Shown here one piece after another: positions 42,631 to 50,904 of a stretch of 64,000 nt of DNA. This stretch comes from Anaerolineaceae bacterium UBA5404 (lineage in GTDB: Bacteria > Chloroflexota > Anaerolineae > Anaerolineales > Anaerolineaceae): contig DHNY01000014.1 in the NCBI GenBank assembly GCA_002409625.1, forward strand, positions 6,807 through 70,806, written 5' to 3'. Below the pieces are notes generated by a model. That model was given only the letters and a program-made list of their open reading frames with translations, was not told the origin of the DNA and did no database searches. Each line of letters starts with the position of its first letter. Position 1 is the first letter of the stretch. The translations under genes were made by a program, and so were the position numbers.

Positions 42631-45546
42631 CTAATCATGAAGGCGTTTTATGACAAGCAGGGTTGTATCATCTGAGGTGGGTGCTTCTGCCCTGAAAAGG
42701 GTCACGTCTTGTTCGACAATATCCAGAATCTCTTGCGCGCTGGCGTTGATGCCCTTTGCCAGTGCACGTTCAAAGCGTTGGTTTCCAAAGGGTAAGCCAC
42801 GCGGGTCAAAGGTTTCTGTAATGCCATCGGTGAAAAGTGCGCAGGCGTCGCCATGTTCAAATTGGATGGTTTCATTGGGCAATTGGATGGGGTCCATGGC
42901 ACCCAAGGCAATGCCACCACGTGGGAATTGGCTCACTTTTTCCTGAGCGTAGGATAGGAAATAGGGCGGGTTGTGACCGGCGATACAATATTCCATCTTG
43001 CCAGTCGCTTGCTCCAAAACACCATAAAAAGCAGTAACAAAGAAACCTTGCGTGGAATCAAGTTGAAGCAGGTGATTGACCCGCTCAAGCGTTTGGGCAG
43101 GTGTGAGGTCTTCAAGGGCGATAGCACGAATGAGTGTGCGGCTTACGGTCATATACAAGGATGCCGGCAAACCTTTATCGGAAACATCAGCAATAACCAA
43201 GCCGGTATAACCAGGTTTAACGTCAAAGACATCATAAAAGTCGCCACCAACATCACGCGCGGTTTGCCATTGCACGGCGATTTCATAGCCGGGGATGTCG
43301 GGCATCTTTTCAGGTAAAAAGGTTTTTTGGATTTGCCGTGCCAGCTGGAATTCCCTGTCAATCAGGATTTGCAGGTTTTGGACATATTGCAGATGATTGT
43401 TTTGGACGGCAGACGCTATTTGGGCGGCAATTTCAACGAGCAGTTTTTTGCGGTGATCGTTTTCTTTGAGATTACGTAAATTGACCAAAAGCAAGCCATA
43501 TTCTTCTGCGGGCATGCTTAATGGCGCAATTAAGGTGTGTAAATCATTGTTCTTTGACTGGTCGCTTTGAGGGCTCTCAAGCTTTAGTTGTTGATACCAG
43601 GTGTAGGGTTTGATATAAAGCGCATGTTGCTCGCCATCCTGTTCAAGCGAGTCATAAATTTCGCGGGGGTATTTTTTACCTTGTAAGGCTTTTTCTTCTT
43701 CTTTGCTGAGTTCCTGGCTAAGCAAAGAGCGCACAAAAGAACTGCCATCTTCATTCCGTTCAAGAATGAGCACGTCCTCAGCACCGATGAAGTTGTAAAG
43801 GGATTCGCATAATAGTTCCAATGCCCGCGACAGGCTGCCGCTGCTCACAAAATAATTGGAAATTTGCAGTAAGACGCTGGCAATATAGCTTTCTTCTTGC
43901 CGTTCGTTGACCAGATGAATATTTTGCAGATTGATGGCGGTTTGCTGGGCAATGCCTCGTAGAAGGGTGAAGCGTTGTTTCCCCAGCATTTTTTCAGGGT
44001 CAGTGTGGTGGACATCGCTTTTGTTGACATGCATCAAAATGCCCATGGTTTGATTGTGTGCGACCAAAGGGAATAAAAGGACGATGTCAGATTCCCGAAG
44101 GTTGAACATTTTTTGAAATTTAGCAGAAAACTCGGTGGCGGGAATGGAACGCTCGATTTCGTCTTGCCTTATTCTGGAGAAGATATCTTCATTAAATACG
44201 GCTGTGCTGATTCTTTGTCTTTGCTTTTGACTGATTTTTCCATAATAAGCCGGCATGCGGAAGCCAGAACCATGATCCTGAGGTACCAAAATGCCACCCA
44301 TTCTGCCACCAATCAAGGCGATGGTAAGCTCGCCAATGGTTTCGATGAGGTCTGGGATGGTTGTGAGCGTTTGCGTTGCCAATGCGACCTGCAAAAGGAT
44401 GGTGGATACCCAGGCTTGGTCGACTGATTCGGCGCTTAGGTGGCTGTTTTCGATAGCCACCGCGGCGTAGCCAGCAAATGATGCGGTGATGTTGCGGGCT
44501 TCATTGCCGTATCGACCGAAACTGTTTTCGTGTAAGAGTAATACGCCAAGTTGTTTACCACCAGTGGAGAGCGGCGCAGCAATGGCGGAGAATTTTTCAT
44601 CCAGATAGCCACGTTGGAAGAAGGGATCTGTTTTATCGCCGGTCAGGCGGATGCTTGCCTGATCCTCATCAAGGACTTCAGAAAACCAAACATCCGAGAT
44701 ATCCACACTGATGTCTTTGGGTTTCTTCATGCTTTTTGGCGTGGTTCGACTGGAAACCAGGTGGAGCTTAGTCGGATTTTTGCCTTTCTCAACCGTTTCA
44801 AACAACCAAATGCTGGCAATTGTACTTGGTAAAAGGTCTTGCATTTTTTTGAAAACCGTTTGGTAAAGCTCTTCCAGCTCAATGTTTTGCGCCAGCAAAA
44901 GCGCGATATCACGCAAACTTTCTGCGCCTTGTCTGCGCCAAACTTCCGAGCGGTACATGTTGGCATTGTTGATAGCAATGGCGATGTGAGCGCTTAGGGT
45001 TTCAAGCACTTCGATATCTTCTGGTCCAAAAGCGTTTATTTTGTCGCTTTGCACATCCAACACGCCCAAAATCTGATCGCCATAAACAAGCGGCACGACG
45101 AGTTCTGAATTGGTAACCGCGTCTTCTGGTTTGTAAAGCAGGTAGAGTGGATCGTTGGCTACGTCATTTGAAAGCTGGGTTTGACGGGTGCGAACGGCAC
45201 GTGGAATCAAGCCAATAGGCGATTGGATGTCAAAACTAACCTTGACATCTTTGTAATCCTTGGCTCTGGCGCCACTGCCAAACCCAAATTCAACGGTTTG
45301 TGGCACATAGTGCACCAGGAAGATGTGAACAAAAGGGTACCCGAATTCTTTGTGCACCAAGGAAGTAATCCGCTTTAGAAGGCGGTTAAGGTCTAAGGTG
45401 CCGGTAACCGATTTGCTTACCTTGGCGATAATCTCAAGTTGTTTGCGTCGCAATTCGCGACGTTCGCGAACCAATTCGGGCTCTTCTGCCATGGCTTGTG
45501 GGTCATCGGAGGTCTGAGATGGACCTGGATGATCTTTGGAGTTCAT
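42631..45546 (-). CDS. multi-GAF SpoIIE/RsbU-type serine phosphatase
   Basis: 971 residues, cytosolic. About four GAF sensor domains follow in order: ~45-190 (starts TLDLNRLLKRITSLVHKEF), ~215-375 (IASIWLFE), ~385-560 (IGGRMGGILV) and ~570-715 (FIGAEDVLILE). Next come a helical linker ELQLARQIQKTF-like (residues here are EFQLARQIQKTFLPEKMP) and the PP2C phosphatase. PP2C metal residues appear in ARDVGGDFYDVFDV, VIADVSDKGLPASLYM, and the C-terminal FTDGITETFDPRG and DDTTLLVIK. RsbU-type enzymes dephosphorylate an STAS anti-anti-sigma factor. GGAG precedes the ATG. It directly follows the anti-sigma kinase gene. Confidence 0.92.
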   Translation of the reverse strand: MNSKDHPGPSQTSDDPQAMAEEPELVRERRELRRKQLEIIAKVSKSVTGTLDLNRLLKRITSLVHKEFGYPFVHIFLVHYVPQTVEFGFGSGARAKDYKDVKVSFDIQSPIGLIPRAVRTRQTQLSNDVANDPLYLLYKPEDAVTNSELVVPLVYGDQILGVLDVQSDKINAFGPEDIEVLETLSAHIAIAINNANMYRSEVWRRQGAESLRDIALLLAQNIELEELYQTVFKKMQDLLPSTIASIWLFETVEKGKNPTKLHLVSSRTTPKSMKKPKDISVDISDVWFSEVLDEDQASIRLTGDKTDPFFQRGYLDEKFSAIAAPLSTGGKQLGVLLLHENSFGRYGNEARNITASFAGYAAVAIENSHLSAESVDQAWVSTILLQVALATQTLTTIPDLIETIGELTIALIGGRMGGILVPQDHGSGFRMPAYYGKISQKQRQRISTAVFNEDIFSRIRQDEIERSIPATEFSAKFQKMFNLRESDIVLLFPLVAHNQTMGILMHVNKSDVHHTDPEKMLGKQRFTLLRGIAQQTAINLQNIHLVNERQEESYIASVLLQISNYFVSSGSLSRALELLCESLYNFIGAEDVLILERNEDGSSFVRSLLSQELSKEEEKALQGKKYPREIYDSLEQDGEQHALYIKPYTWYQQLKLESPQSDQSKNNDLHTLIAPLSMPAEEYGLLLVNLRNLKENDHRKKLLVEIAAQIASAVQNNHLQYVQNLQILIDREFQLARQIQKTFLPEKMPDIPGYEIAVQWQTARDVGGDFYDVFDVKPGYTGLVIADVSDKGLPASLYMTVSRTLIRAIALEDLTPAQTLERVNHLLQLDSTQGFFVTAFYGVLEQATGKMEYCIAGHNPPYFLSYAQEKVSQFPRGGIALGAMDPIQLPNETIQFEHGDACALFTDGITETFDPRGLPFGNQRFERALAKGINASAQEILDIVEQDVTLFRAEAPTSDDTTLLVIKRLHD

Positions 45547-45574
45547 TGTTTCTCCGAAAAGTTGCAGGCTTTGG

Positions 45575-45988
45575 CTATGCTTTTAGGCGCTTGACCATGG
45601 TTAGACGATTAAGTCCTGGCTCTGGTGCTTCAAAGAATATTTCATCCATCAAAGTGTTGATTAGAAAGACGCCCAAGCCGCGTTCTGCGCGAATCTCTAA
45701 GGGGCTTTCCAAATCAGGAGGAAGGACTTCGGCCGGTTCAAAGGCTTGCCCGCGGTCTTCGAGGGTGACACGCAATTCATTGTTTTCTGTACTGATAAAA
45801 AGGTCTATTGTGCCAATGTTCTCGCCACCGTAGGCATGGTCAATGATGTTTGCGCAAGCTTCATCAACAGCCAACTCAATCCCATAAAGATCTCTGGAAG
45901 AAAAGTTGATGTTTTTTGCATGTTCGGTCACGATGTTACAGATTATTCTGACCGAGGCGTAGTTCGCAGGAAATGTGGCAATCTTCAT
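45575..45988 (-). CDS. RsbW/SpoIIAB-like anti-sigma factor kinase
   Basis: 137 residues with a GHKL ATPase fold. The N-box is LYGIELAVDEACANIIDHAY (Glu and Asn for Mg-ATP), the G1 box is VTLEDRGQAFEP, and the G2-like loop is RAERGLGVFLINTLMDEI. RsbW-type kinases phosphorylate an STAS antagonist and hold a sigma factor. The partner sigma factor and STAS protein are not in the window. AGAGG precedes the ATG and a -10 TATAAT lies at 46020-46025. First gene of the operon running to 40838; divergent from radC. Confidence 0.9.
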   Translation of the reverse strand: MKIATFPANYASVRIICNIVTEHAKNINFSSRDLYGIELAVDEACANIIDHAYGGENIGTIDLFISTENNELRVTLEDRGQAFEPAEVLPPDLESPLEIRAERGLGVFLINTLMDEIFFEAPEPGLNRLTMVKRLKA

Positions 45989-46019
45989 TACGTTAACCTC
46001 TTAAAATCATTGATAAGGA

Positions 46020-46025
46020 ATTATA
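46020..46025 (-). promoter_or_regulatory. -10 box of the RsbW-RsbU-macro-vWA operon
   Basis: TATAAT on the minus strand, 31 nt before the ATG at 45988, so this operon is leadered. The divergent radC -10 is 27 bp away. Confidence 0.5.
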
Positions 46026-46052
46026 ACACGCCTTAAATAAATTGCGCTACGG

Positions 46053-46058
46053 TATAAT
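46053..46058 (+). promoter_or_regulatory. -10 box of leaderless promoter for radC
   Basis: TATAAT, 7 nt (AATACAG), then the ATG at 46066. No Shine-Dalgarno is present. Confidence 0.65.
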
Positions 46059-46065
46059 AATACAG

Positions 46066-46770
46066 ATGAAAATCCAGAAAAACAATCGCCGTATCAATGA
46101 TATGCAAAACTTTGACCGACCGCGTGAGCGTCTCATCGCGGACGGGGTTGAAGTGCTTAGTAATGCTGAGCTACTGGCGATCTTGCTGGGCAGTGGCACA
46201 CAAGGACAAAACGCGATTGAACTGGGGAATGACATCCTGGCAGGTTTAGGCGGCTTTCATGGTATTCATCGGCATGGTATTGAGGAGCTGATGCGCTACA
46301 AAGGCGTTGGCGAAGCCAAAGCCACACGCATTAAGGCTGCCGTTGAGCTTGGTAACCGAATGTCTATTGAGGCGATCCATCGCCAACCAGTGATTCGTAG
46401 CCCTGAAGATGTGGTCAGTTTGGTGGGGCACGAAATGCGCGCCAAAGAGCACGAGGAGCTATGGGTGATTCGTCTTGACGTGCGCAACCGCTTTTTGGGA
46501 CTTGAAAAATTGTATAAAGGCACCCAAGATTCGGCGACAGTGCGCGTAGCCGAAATCTATAAAACCGCTTTGCGCAAGAGCGCTTATGCCATTATGCTGG
46601 TGCACAACCATCCATCAGGTGATCCAAGTGAAAGTCCTGAGGATGTTAATTTAACAAAAGCAGTTATTGAGGCTGCCAAATATCTTGATATGCACTTATT
46701 GGATCATATCATCATCGGCGGATTGCATTTTAGGTCGCTTAAGCGACAGTATCCCAGTCTTTGGGACTAA
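46066..46770 (+). CDS. radC: RadC/JAB-domain DNA repair-associated protein
   Basis: 234 residues. A helix-hairpin-helix region (LMRYKGVGEAKATRIKAAVE) precedes the JAMM/MPN+ metalloprotease-like domain, whose metal motif is LVHNHPSGDPSESPEDV (HxHx7Sx2D) near residue 175. RadC's cellular role is disputed; the fold predicts an isopeptidase or nuclease-like metal enzyme. The start at 46066 follows from the leaderless -10; the in-frame start 8 codons upstream overlaps that -10. The 3' end overlaps the 3' end of the opposing pseudouridine synthase frame by 32 bp. Confidence 0.93.
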   Translation: MKIQKNNRRINDMQNFDRPRERLIADGVEVLSNAELLAILLGSGTQGQNAIELGNDILAGLGGFHGIHRHGIEELMRYKGVGEAKATRIKAAVELGNRMSIEAIHRQPVIRSPEDVVSLVGHEMRAKEHEELWVIRLDVRNRFLGLEKLYKGTQDSATVRVAEIYKTALRKSAYAIMLVHNHPSGDPSESPEDVNLTKAVIEAAKYLDMHLLDHIIIGGLHFRSLKRQYPSLWD

Positions 46771-47437
46771 GGCTCTTTAGAAGCTCATAAAATATGGCAG
46801 GAGTTTCAGCTGTGTATGTCACAGCTTTTTTGTTGCCTGGGTGGACGAAGGTTATTTGATAAGCGTGTAAAGCCATGCGGGGAACGTGTTGTGGCGGAAT
46901 AAAATTCTGGCTTGGGCGGTAGAGAGGATCGCCTAAGATGCCCAGACCTAAAGCGTAAAGGTGTGCGCGGATTTGGTGCCTGTAACCGCTTTTAATCTCG
47001 CAATCCAAAAGGGCAACATCTTTTGTTTTTTGATTAAGCTTGAAATCGCTTTGGGCAGGTTTGCCATGTTTCACATCCACGCGGGTGAGGTGTTTTCTGC
47101 CGGTGTTGGTTGATAGAGGCTCTAAACAGGTCTGCGTTTGCCAAGTGGGCACAGGGTTTACCAGGCAATGTTAAAGTTTTTTGACGGTGCGATCCATAAA
47201 TTGTTGATTCAGGTCTTTGTGCGCCTCAGCATTGCGCGCCAAAACCATCACTCCGCTACTTTCTTTATCGAGGCGGTGCACCATCCAGAGTGGTCCAAAC
47301 TCAGGCTGGAGGATTGCTTTTAGATGGGGCAAACTGGGATCGTAGCCATCTGCTATGGAAAGAAGCCCACTGGGCTTGTCAATGACAAGGATATCCGCGT
47401 CACTATTAATAAGCTTGATTTTTTCCATAAGCTTCAT
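46739..47437 (-). pseudogene. RluA-family pseudouridine synthase broken by an in-frame TAA
   Basis: The full frame from 47437 to 46739 would encode a 232-residue RluA/RsuA-type synthase but for one stop at 47173-47171. Before the stop are DILVIDKPSGLLSI and the catalytic motif MVHRLDKESSGVMVLARN, with the nucleophilic Asp. After it, in the same frame, come the remaining parts, including GYRHQIRAHLYALGLGILGD and PRMALHAYQITFVHP. The break falls at the conserved KKxYxALV block: the frame reads VKKL, stop, HCLV, so TAA stands where relatives have a Tyr codon (TAT/TAC), a one-base change. It could be a recent pseudogene, a sequencing error or a readthrough case. An alternative start is at 47428. 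Confidence 0.85.
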
Positions 47438-47456
47438 TAAAGGTTTTTCATCGGGC

Positions 47457-48299
47457 CTATTCCGCGCTAAAACAGCTCACTGTCAAAATATCTGGTCCGG
47501 CATGAACCACAATGGCAGGAGGCGTTAAATAGATGGGGATGTTGCTAATCCCTAATCTTGTTTCCAGAATTTTTTGGAGTTGTTTAGCGCCTTTGAGATT
47601 ATCGCAATGGCTAATGCTTAAATAAGGTGTTGGGTTATCCTGGCAGGCCTTAACCACCAGCTCCACAAAGCGTTTGGTGGCTTGCTTGAGTGTGCGCACT
47701 TTTTCATGAGGCTCAACCTTGCCGTCAACAACAGTCAAAATAGGGACAATGCCCAACAAAGTACCAACAAGTTTTGCAGCACCGCCGATGCGTCCGCCTT
47801 TGTGCAGATATTCAAGCGTTGGTACGATGAAATAAACATGCTCGCGTTTGGCAAGGGATTGCACTTTGTTGACGAGGTCTTGCATTGGCAATCCCTCATC
47901 CGCCCAACGTTTGGCTTGCAGAACGATGGAGCCCAATCCGCCGGCAATGGTTCGGGTGTCGATGACCTGGATGCGGTCTGTGTTGAAATCCTGAGCGGCA
48001 ATGGTTGCACTGCGATACGTTCCACTCACATCCGCTGAAGGTGTAATTACAAGGGCAGAATCACCCTCATCCAGCACTTTTTGATAAATGGGCGTGTACA
48101 AGGCATGCGGAGGAGCTGCGGTTTTGGGCAATGTCTTTGCAGCGCGTAATTTTTGAAGGAAGGTGGCAGTATCGATTTCTGTGTCATCACGATAGGATTC
48201 GTTTTCAAAAGTGATGATTTGGGGTAAAACGAAAATACCAAGCTCTTCCAACACGGGAACTGGGATACCGCAGGTGGTATCGGCGATTATCTTAATCAT
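47457..48299 (-). CDS. DegV family fatty-acid-binding protein
   Basis: 280 residues from MIKIIADTTCGIPV. The DegV fold binds a fatty acid in firmicutes, where it feeds fatty acid kinase FakA. Marks are ADTTCGIPVPVLEELGI, VITPSADVSGTYRSA and the C-terminal VVHAGPDILTVSCF (a GPG-like phosphate loop). No fakA gene is adjacent. The start at 48299 follows GAGGATAAT; upstream in-frame codons lack a Shine-Dalgarno. The broken RluA frame follows 19 bp downstream. Confidence 0.88.
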   Translation of the reverse strand: MIKIIADTTCGIPVPVLEELGIFVLPQIITFENESYRDDTEIDTATFLQKLRAAKTLPKTAAPPHALYTPIYQKVLDEGDSALVITPSADVSGTYRSATIAAQDFNTDRIQVIDTRTIAGGLGSIVLQAKRWADEGLPMQDLVNKVQSLAKREHVYFIVPTLEYLHKGGRIGGAAKLVGTLLGIVPILTVVDGKVEPHEKVRTLKQATKRFVELVVKACQDNPTPYLSISHCDNLKGAKQLQKILETRLGISNIPIYLTPPAIVVHAGPDILTVSCFSAE

Positions 48300-48396
48300 A
48301 TTATCCTCAATAACAATAAACCCCAACCCGCAGGCTGGCCAATAAAAAGGCGATAAAAGGTGCCTGATAATGAATGAATTGTACTAGAGAAATGTC

Positions 48397-48981
48397 CTAA
48401 ACAAGCTTGTATCGACAATTAGGACAGGTTTTTTCATCGTTCTTGATAACAAAGCCACAGTTTGCGCATGTTTTTGCTTGAACCTCGCCCAATGGCGCAC
48501 CACAAGCCAGACAACGTCCCGCGCCAAGTGGATTCGCGGTCATGCAATAAGGGCAGGCTGTGCGGTTGAGCCGTTCAGACAAGGCGAAACCCGTGCCCAG
48601 TTGTTTTGCAGTGGCATCGATCACTTCCCAAACTTTTGCTTCAAGCTGAACTGATTCCAAGTCCTGGGCGATGACATCCAAGCGGTTGAGCAGCGAAAAA
48701 GGGTTACGCAGGGCAGATAATGCGGTCATGCCAAAGCTCGCTGCCAGTCCAAGCCAAACCTGATCACTCAAGTTAATACTGACACCATCAGGCACGCGCA
48801 TAATATTTGCGGTTAAAGCGGTATGGCCGGCTCTTTTGCCTCTTCCTGTTGCGATTTGCACAGCGAGGTGGTTGGGGTTACCAAATTTTTGCACCTGATA
48901 ACTGCCCCGATGAAAAGCAGCTGCCAAACTTTTGGCAAAATCTTCTGGGTGAATGTCTCCGTGATAAATGCGTGTGCTCAT
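48397..48981 (-). CDS. hypothetical protein with C-terminal double zinc ribbon
   Basis: 194 residues. The first 130 form an unrecognised domain (MSTRIYHGDIHPEDFAKSLA; then GVSINLSDQVWLGLAASFGM) that resembles no family known to me. The C-terminus has four CxxC pairs, ACPYCMTANPLGAGRCLACG and KTCANCGF...KTCPNCRY, giving two zinc ribbons. Such ribbons in Chloroflexota and Actinobacteriota often sit on regulatory or membrane-associated proteins. No clear Shine-Dalgarno. It shares a palindromic promoter region with the divergent SH3 gene. Confidence 0.65.
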   Translation of the reverse strand: MSTRIYHGDIHPEDFAKSLAAAFHRGSYQVQKFGNPNHLAVQIATGRGKRAGHTALTANIMRVPDGVSINLSDQVWLGLAASFGMTALSALRNPFSLLNRLDVIAQDLESVQLEAKVWEVIDATAKQLGTGFALSERLNRTACPYCMTANPLGAGRCLACGAPLGEVQAKTCANCGFVIKNDEKTCPNCRYKLV

Positions 48982-49008
48982 AAGCTTTTACCTTACTGTT
49001 TCTGCTTT

Positions 49009-49020
49009 CGATTATAATCG
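49009..49020. promoter_or_regulatory. palindromic bidirectional -10 element
   Basis: CGATTATAATCG is a perfect 12-bp palindrome. It supplies TATAAT on the plus strand (49013-49018), 10 nt before the SH3 gene ATG, and TATAAT on the minus strand (49016-49011), about 29 nt before the zinc-ribbon gene ATG. The two -10 boxes overlap by four bases. Confidence 0.55.
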
Positions 49021-49028
49021 TTGTTGGA

Positions 49029-49673
49029 ATGAATAAGAAAGAAAATATATCGTTTTTGAGAAAGACACCCGGCAAGCTCTTGCTAAGCCTGGTTTTGTTA
49101 GGTGTGGTTTTGCTGATGAGCTTTTTGCCCAGTATCACGAGCCAGGTGTGGGGGCAATTTCCTACCGTTTCAATGCCCACGGTAACCAGTTCGCCACGTG
49201 GCGTGTATGTGCGTGCCATTGGGCAGCCTTCTGAAGCGCTAAATGTTCGCGCTTATCCCAGTTCAACCTCAACGCTTTTGGGCCGTTTTCAGGTTGGGCA
49301 AGAAGCAAAAGCTTACGGCTATTATGGCGATTATGTTTTAATCGATTATGCCGGCGCACCAGAAGGGAAAGGTTGGGTTTGGCGTGTGATGGTTGAGGTG
49401 CTTGGTGGTGATTTACCCATGCTCGAACCGCCGCCGACCGAAGTTCCGCTTGTGACCAAAACGATTGATCCTACGTTGGCAGCCCAGTTTATTATCACCC
49501 AAATGCCCAGTCGGTTACCCACCTTTACAGAACCGCCACCTTTGCAAATTCCGACTTATCAGATTACAGAGGGCGCAACCGCAACCGGTGGCATTCCCAT
49601 GGGCTATGTAATCGTTGTTTTGGCAGGTTTGGGCTTCTTCCTGGCTTTAATTGCCATTTTGCGACGCGGTTAA
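49029..49673 (+). CDS. SH3-domain secreted or membrane protein
   Basis: 214 residues. One N-terminal span (LLLSLVLLGVVLLMSFLP) acts as signal or anchor. A bacterial SH3 domain follows at about 57-120: GVYVRAIGQPSEALNVRAYP and TLLGRFQVGQEAKAYGYYGD. A Pro/Thr-rich stalk (LEPPPTEVPLVTKTIDPTL) leads to a C-terminal span (MGYVIVVLAGLGFFLALIAI) and a short basic tail. This is a surface SH3 module anchored at both ends, probably sensing or binding the cell wall. The start is at 49029, with -10 TATAAT only 10 nt upstream, so the message is nearly leaderless. Confidence 0.78.
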   Translation: MNKKENISFLRKTPGKLLLSLVLLGVVLLMSFLPSITSQVWGQFPTVSMPTVTSSPRGVYVRAIGQPSEALNVRAYPSSTSTLLGRFQVGQEAKAYGYYGDYVLIDYAGAPEGKGWVWRVMVEVLGGDLPMLEPPPTEVPLVTKTIDPTLAAQFIITQMPSRLPTFTEPPPLQIPTYQITEGATATGGIPMGYVIVVLAGLGFFLALIAILRRG

Positions 49674-49689
49674 ACTTTTCTGAAACCTT

Positions 49690-50586
49690 TTAGGGCTTTT
49701 TCAAACCACCATATTTTGTAATTCGCACAAAGGAATTTTTGAGCGAGTAGCTAGATTTGAGTGTTGGCAAGCAAGATTCCATCGCACGATAGCCTTCTTG
49801 GATGAGTTTGACAGGATCAATGGGTTCAAGCGCACCGTATTGTCCGACCAGTGGTTTTACAATGACGTCTGGTAGAGATTGCTGAATGGCCAGATGGGTG
49901 ATATGGGCTGTTGCTACCTCAAGAGAGGTGTACATAATGCGCATTATTTCACCAAAATTGGTGCTTACAATCACTTTGAATATCGATTCAGGCAAATAAT
50001 CAGAAAAAGGCAACCACATCTCATTAGGATTAAAATCACGGGGTTTGTAATGCAATGGGACGGCTACAACCGGAAGACTTGGGTCCAAGCGACGGGCCAG
50101 TTCTACTGGAACGGGGTCAAGTACAGCACCATCCACCAAAACATCCTCATCAATAGACAAGCTTGGGAAGAAGCCAGGAATGGCAATGGTGGCGAGCACA
50201 GCTTGCAAGGCGTTGCCTTTGGTAATGATGACCTGTTCACCAGTCACGATGCTTACCGCAGTCGCAATGAATGGAATAGGGAAATCTTCGATGTTTTTGT
50301 CACCGATAAAGGGTGCAAGTGCGTTTTCAAGTTGGCCGGTGCCTGCCAAAGCGGCTTGTCCACGACTTCTGCGGAAATCTGGATGTTTGAAGAACTCTAT
50401 GACCGTTTTTTCTATTTCATCCAGATCAGCGCCAGAGGCGATAGCAGCACCAAACATACCCCCAGCACTGGATCCTGCGATGCCACTGATTTTGTAGCCA
50501 TGGTCCACCAAACATCGGTAAGTCCCAAGATGGGCGCAGCCTCTAACGCCGCCACCGCCTAATGCCAGTACAATTTCTTTTGCCAT
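49690..50586 (-). CDS. patatin-like phospholipase
   Basis: 298 residues of the RssA/YlbK patatin group. The oxyanion hole is LALGGGGVRGCAHLG, the nucleophile elbow is GIAGSSAGGMFGAAIAS (GxSxG, catalytic Ser near residue 41), and the catalytic Asp is VLVDGAVLDPVPV (DGA) near residue 152. The Ser-Asp dyad is complete. The C-terminal portion from 190 onward is family-typical (FKVIVSTNFGEIMRIMYT). It probably hydrolyses acyl lipids in the cytosol or at the membrane. AGGATC precedes the start. Monocistronic. Confidence 0.9.
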   Translation of the reverse strand: MAKEIVLALGGGGVRGCAHLGTYRCLVDHGYKISGIAGSSAGGMFGAAIASGADLDEIEKTVIEFFKHPDFRRSRGQAALAGTGQLENALAPFIGDKNIEDFPIPFIATAVSIVTGEQVIITKGNALQAVLATIAIPGFFPSLSIDEDVLVDGAVLDPVPVELARRLDPSLPVVAVPLHYKPRDFNPNEMWLPFSDYLPESIFKVIVSTNFGEIMRIMYTSLEVATAHITHLAIQQSLPDVIVKPLVGQYGALEPIDPVKLIQEGYRAMESCLPTLKSSYSLKNSFVRITKYGGLKKP

Positions 50587-50904
50587 GTGATCCTTTCTGT
50601 ATTTGTTCTTGGATATGGAGTTTGAACAAATTAAACAGCTTTGTCACTAATTGTAAGGCAAAGCGATAAAGTGTGGTTAAGAGTCGTGCTGAAGGTATAG
50701 ATACATGCGTTTTCGAATGAAAGGAATATCTAGTAGAATCTAAATGGCGGATATTAGGTATGGAACTTTTTATCCCTGAAAGGCGTTTGAATCTTGTGGA
50801 GTCAATTGCATTTTGACTTTTGAAACGAATTAAACGGTTCTCGTTGGATCCTGGTGTGAAAACGAGGTTGTAGTTTGTTCCATTGTTATGAATGGAGTTT
50901 GTGA
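50587..50904. other. 318-bp intergenic region between the divergent patatin and LCP genes
   Basis: No gene is supported. Two inverted repeats are seen: TTTGTTC (50602-50608) / GAACAAA (50624-50630), just upstream of the patatin start, and CTCGTT (50840-50845) / AACGAG (50861-50866), before the LCP gene. Either could be a regulator site. No clear two-box promoter or RNA structure was recognised. GGAG at 50893-50896 is the Shine-Dalgarno of the LCP gene. Confidence 0.35.

Noticed and set aside
49879..50562. 227-codon plus-strand frame over the patatin gene
   Set aside because: Antisense shadow; patatin motifs are on the minus strand.
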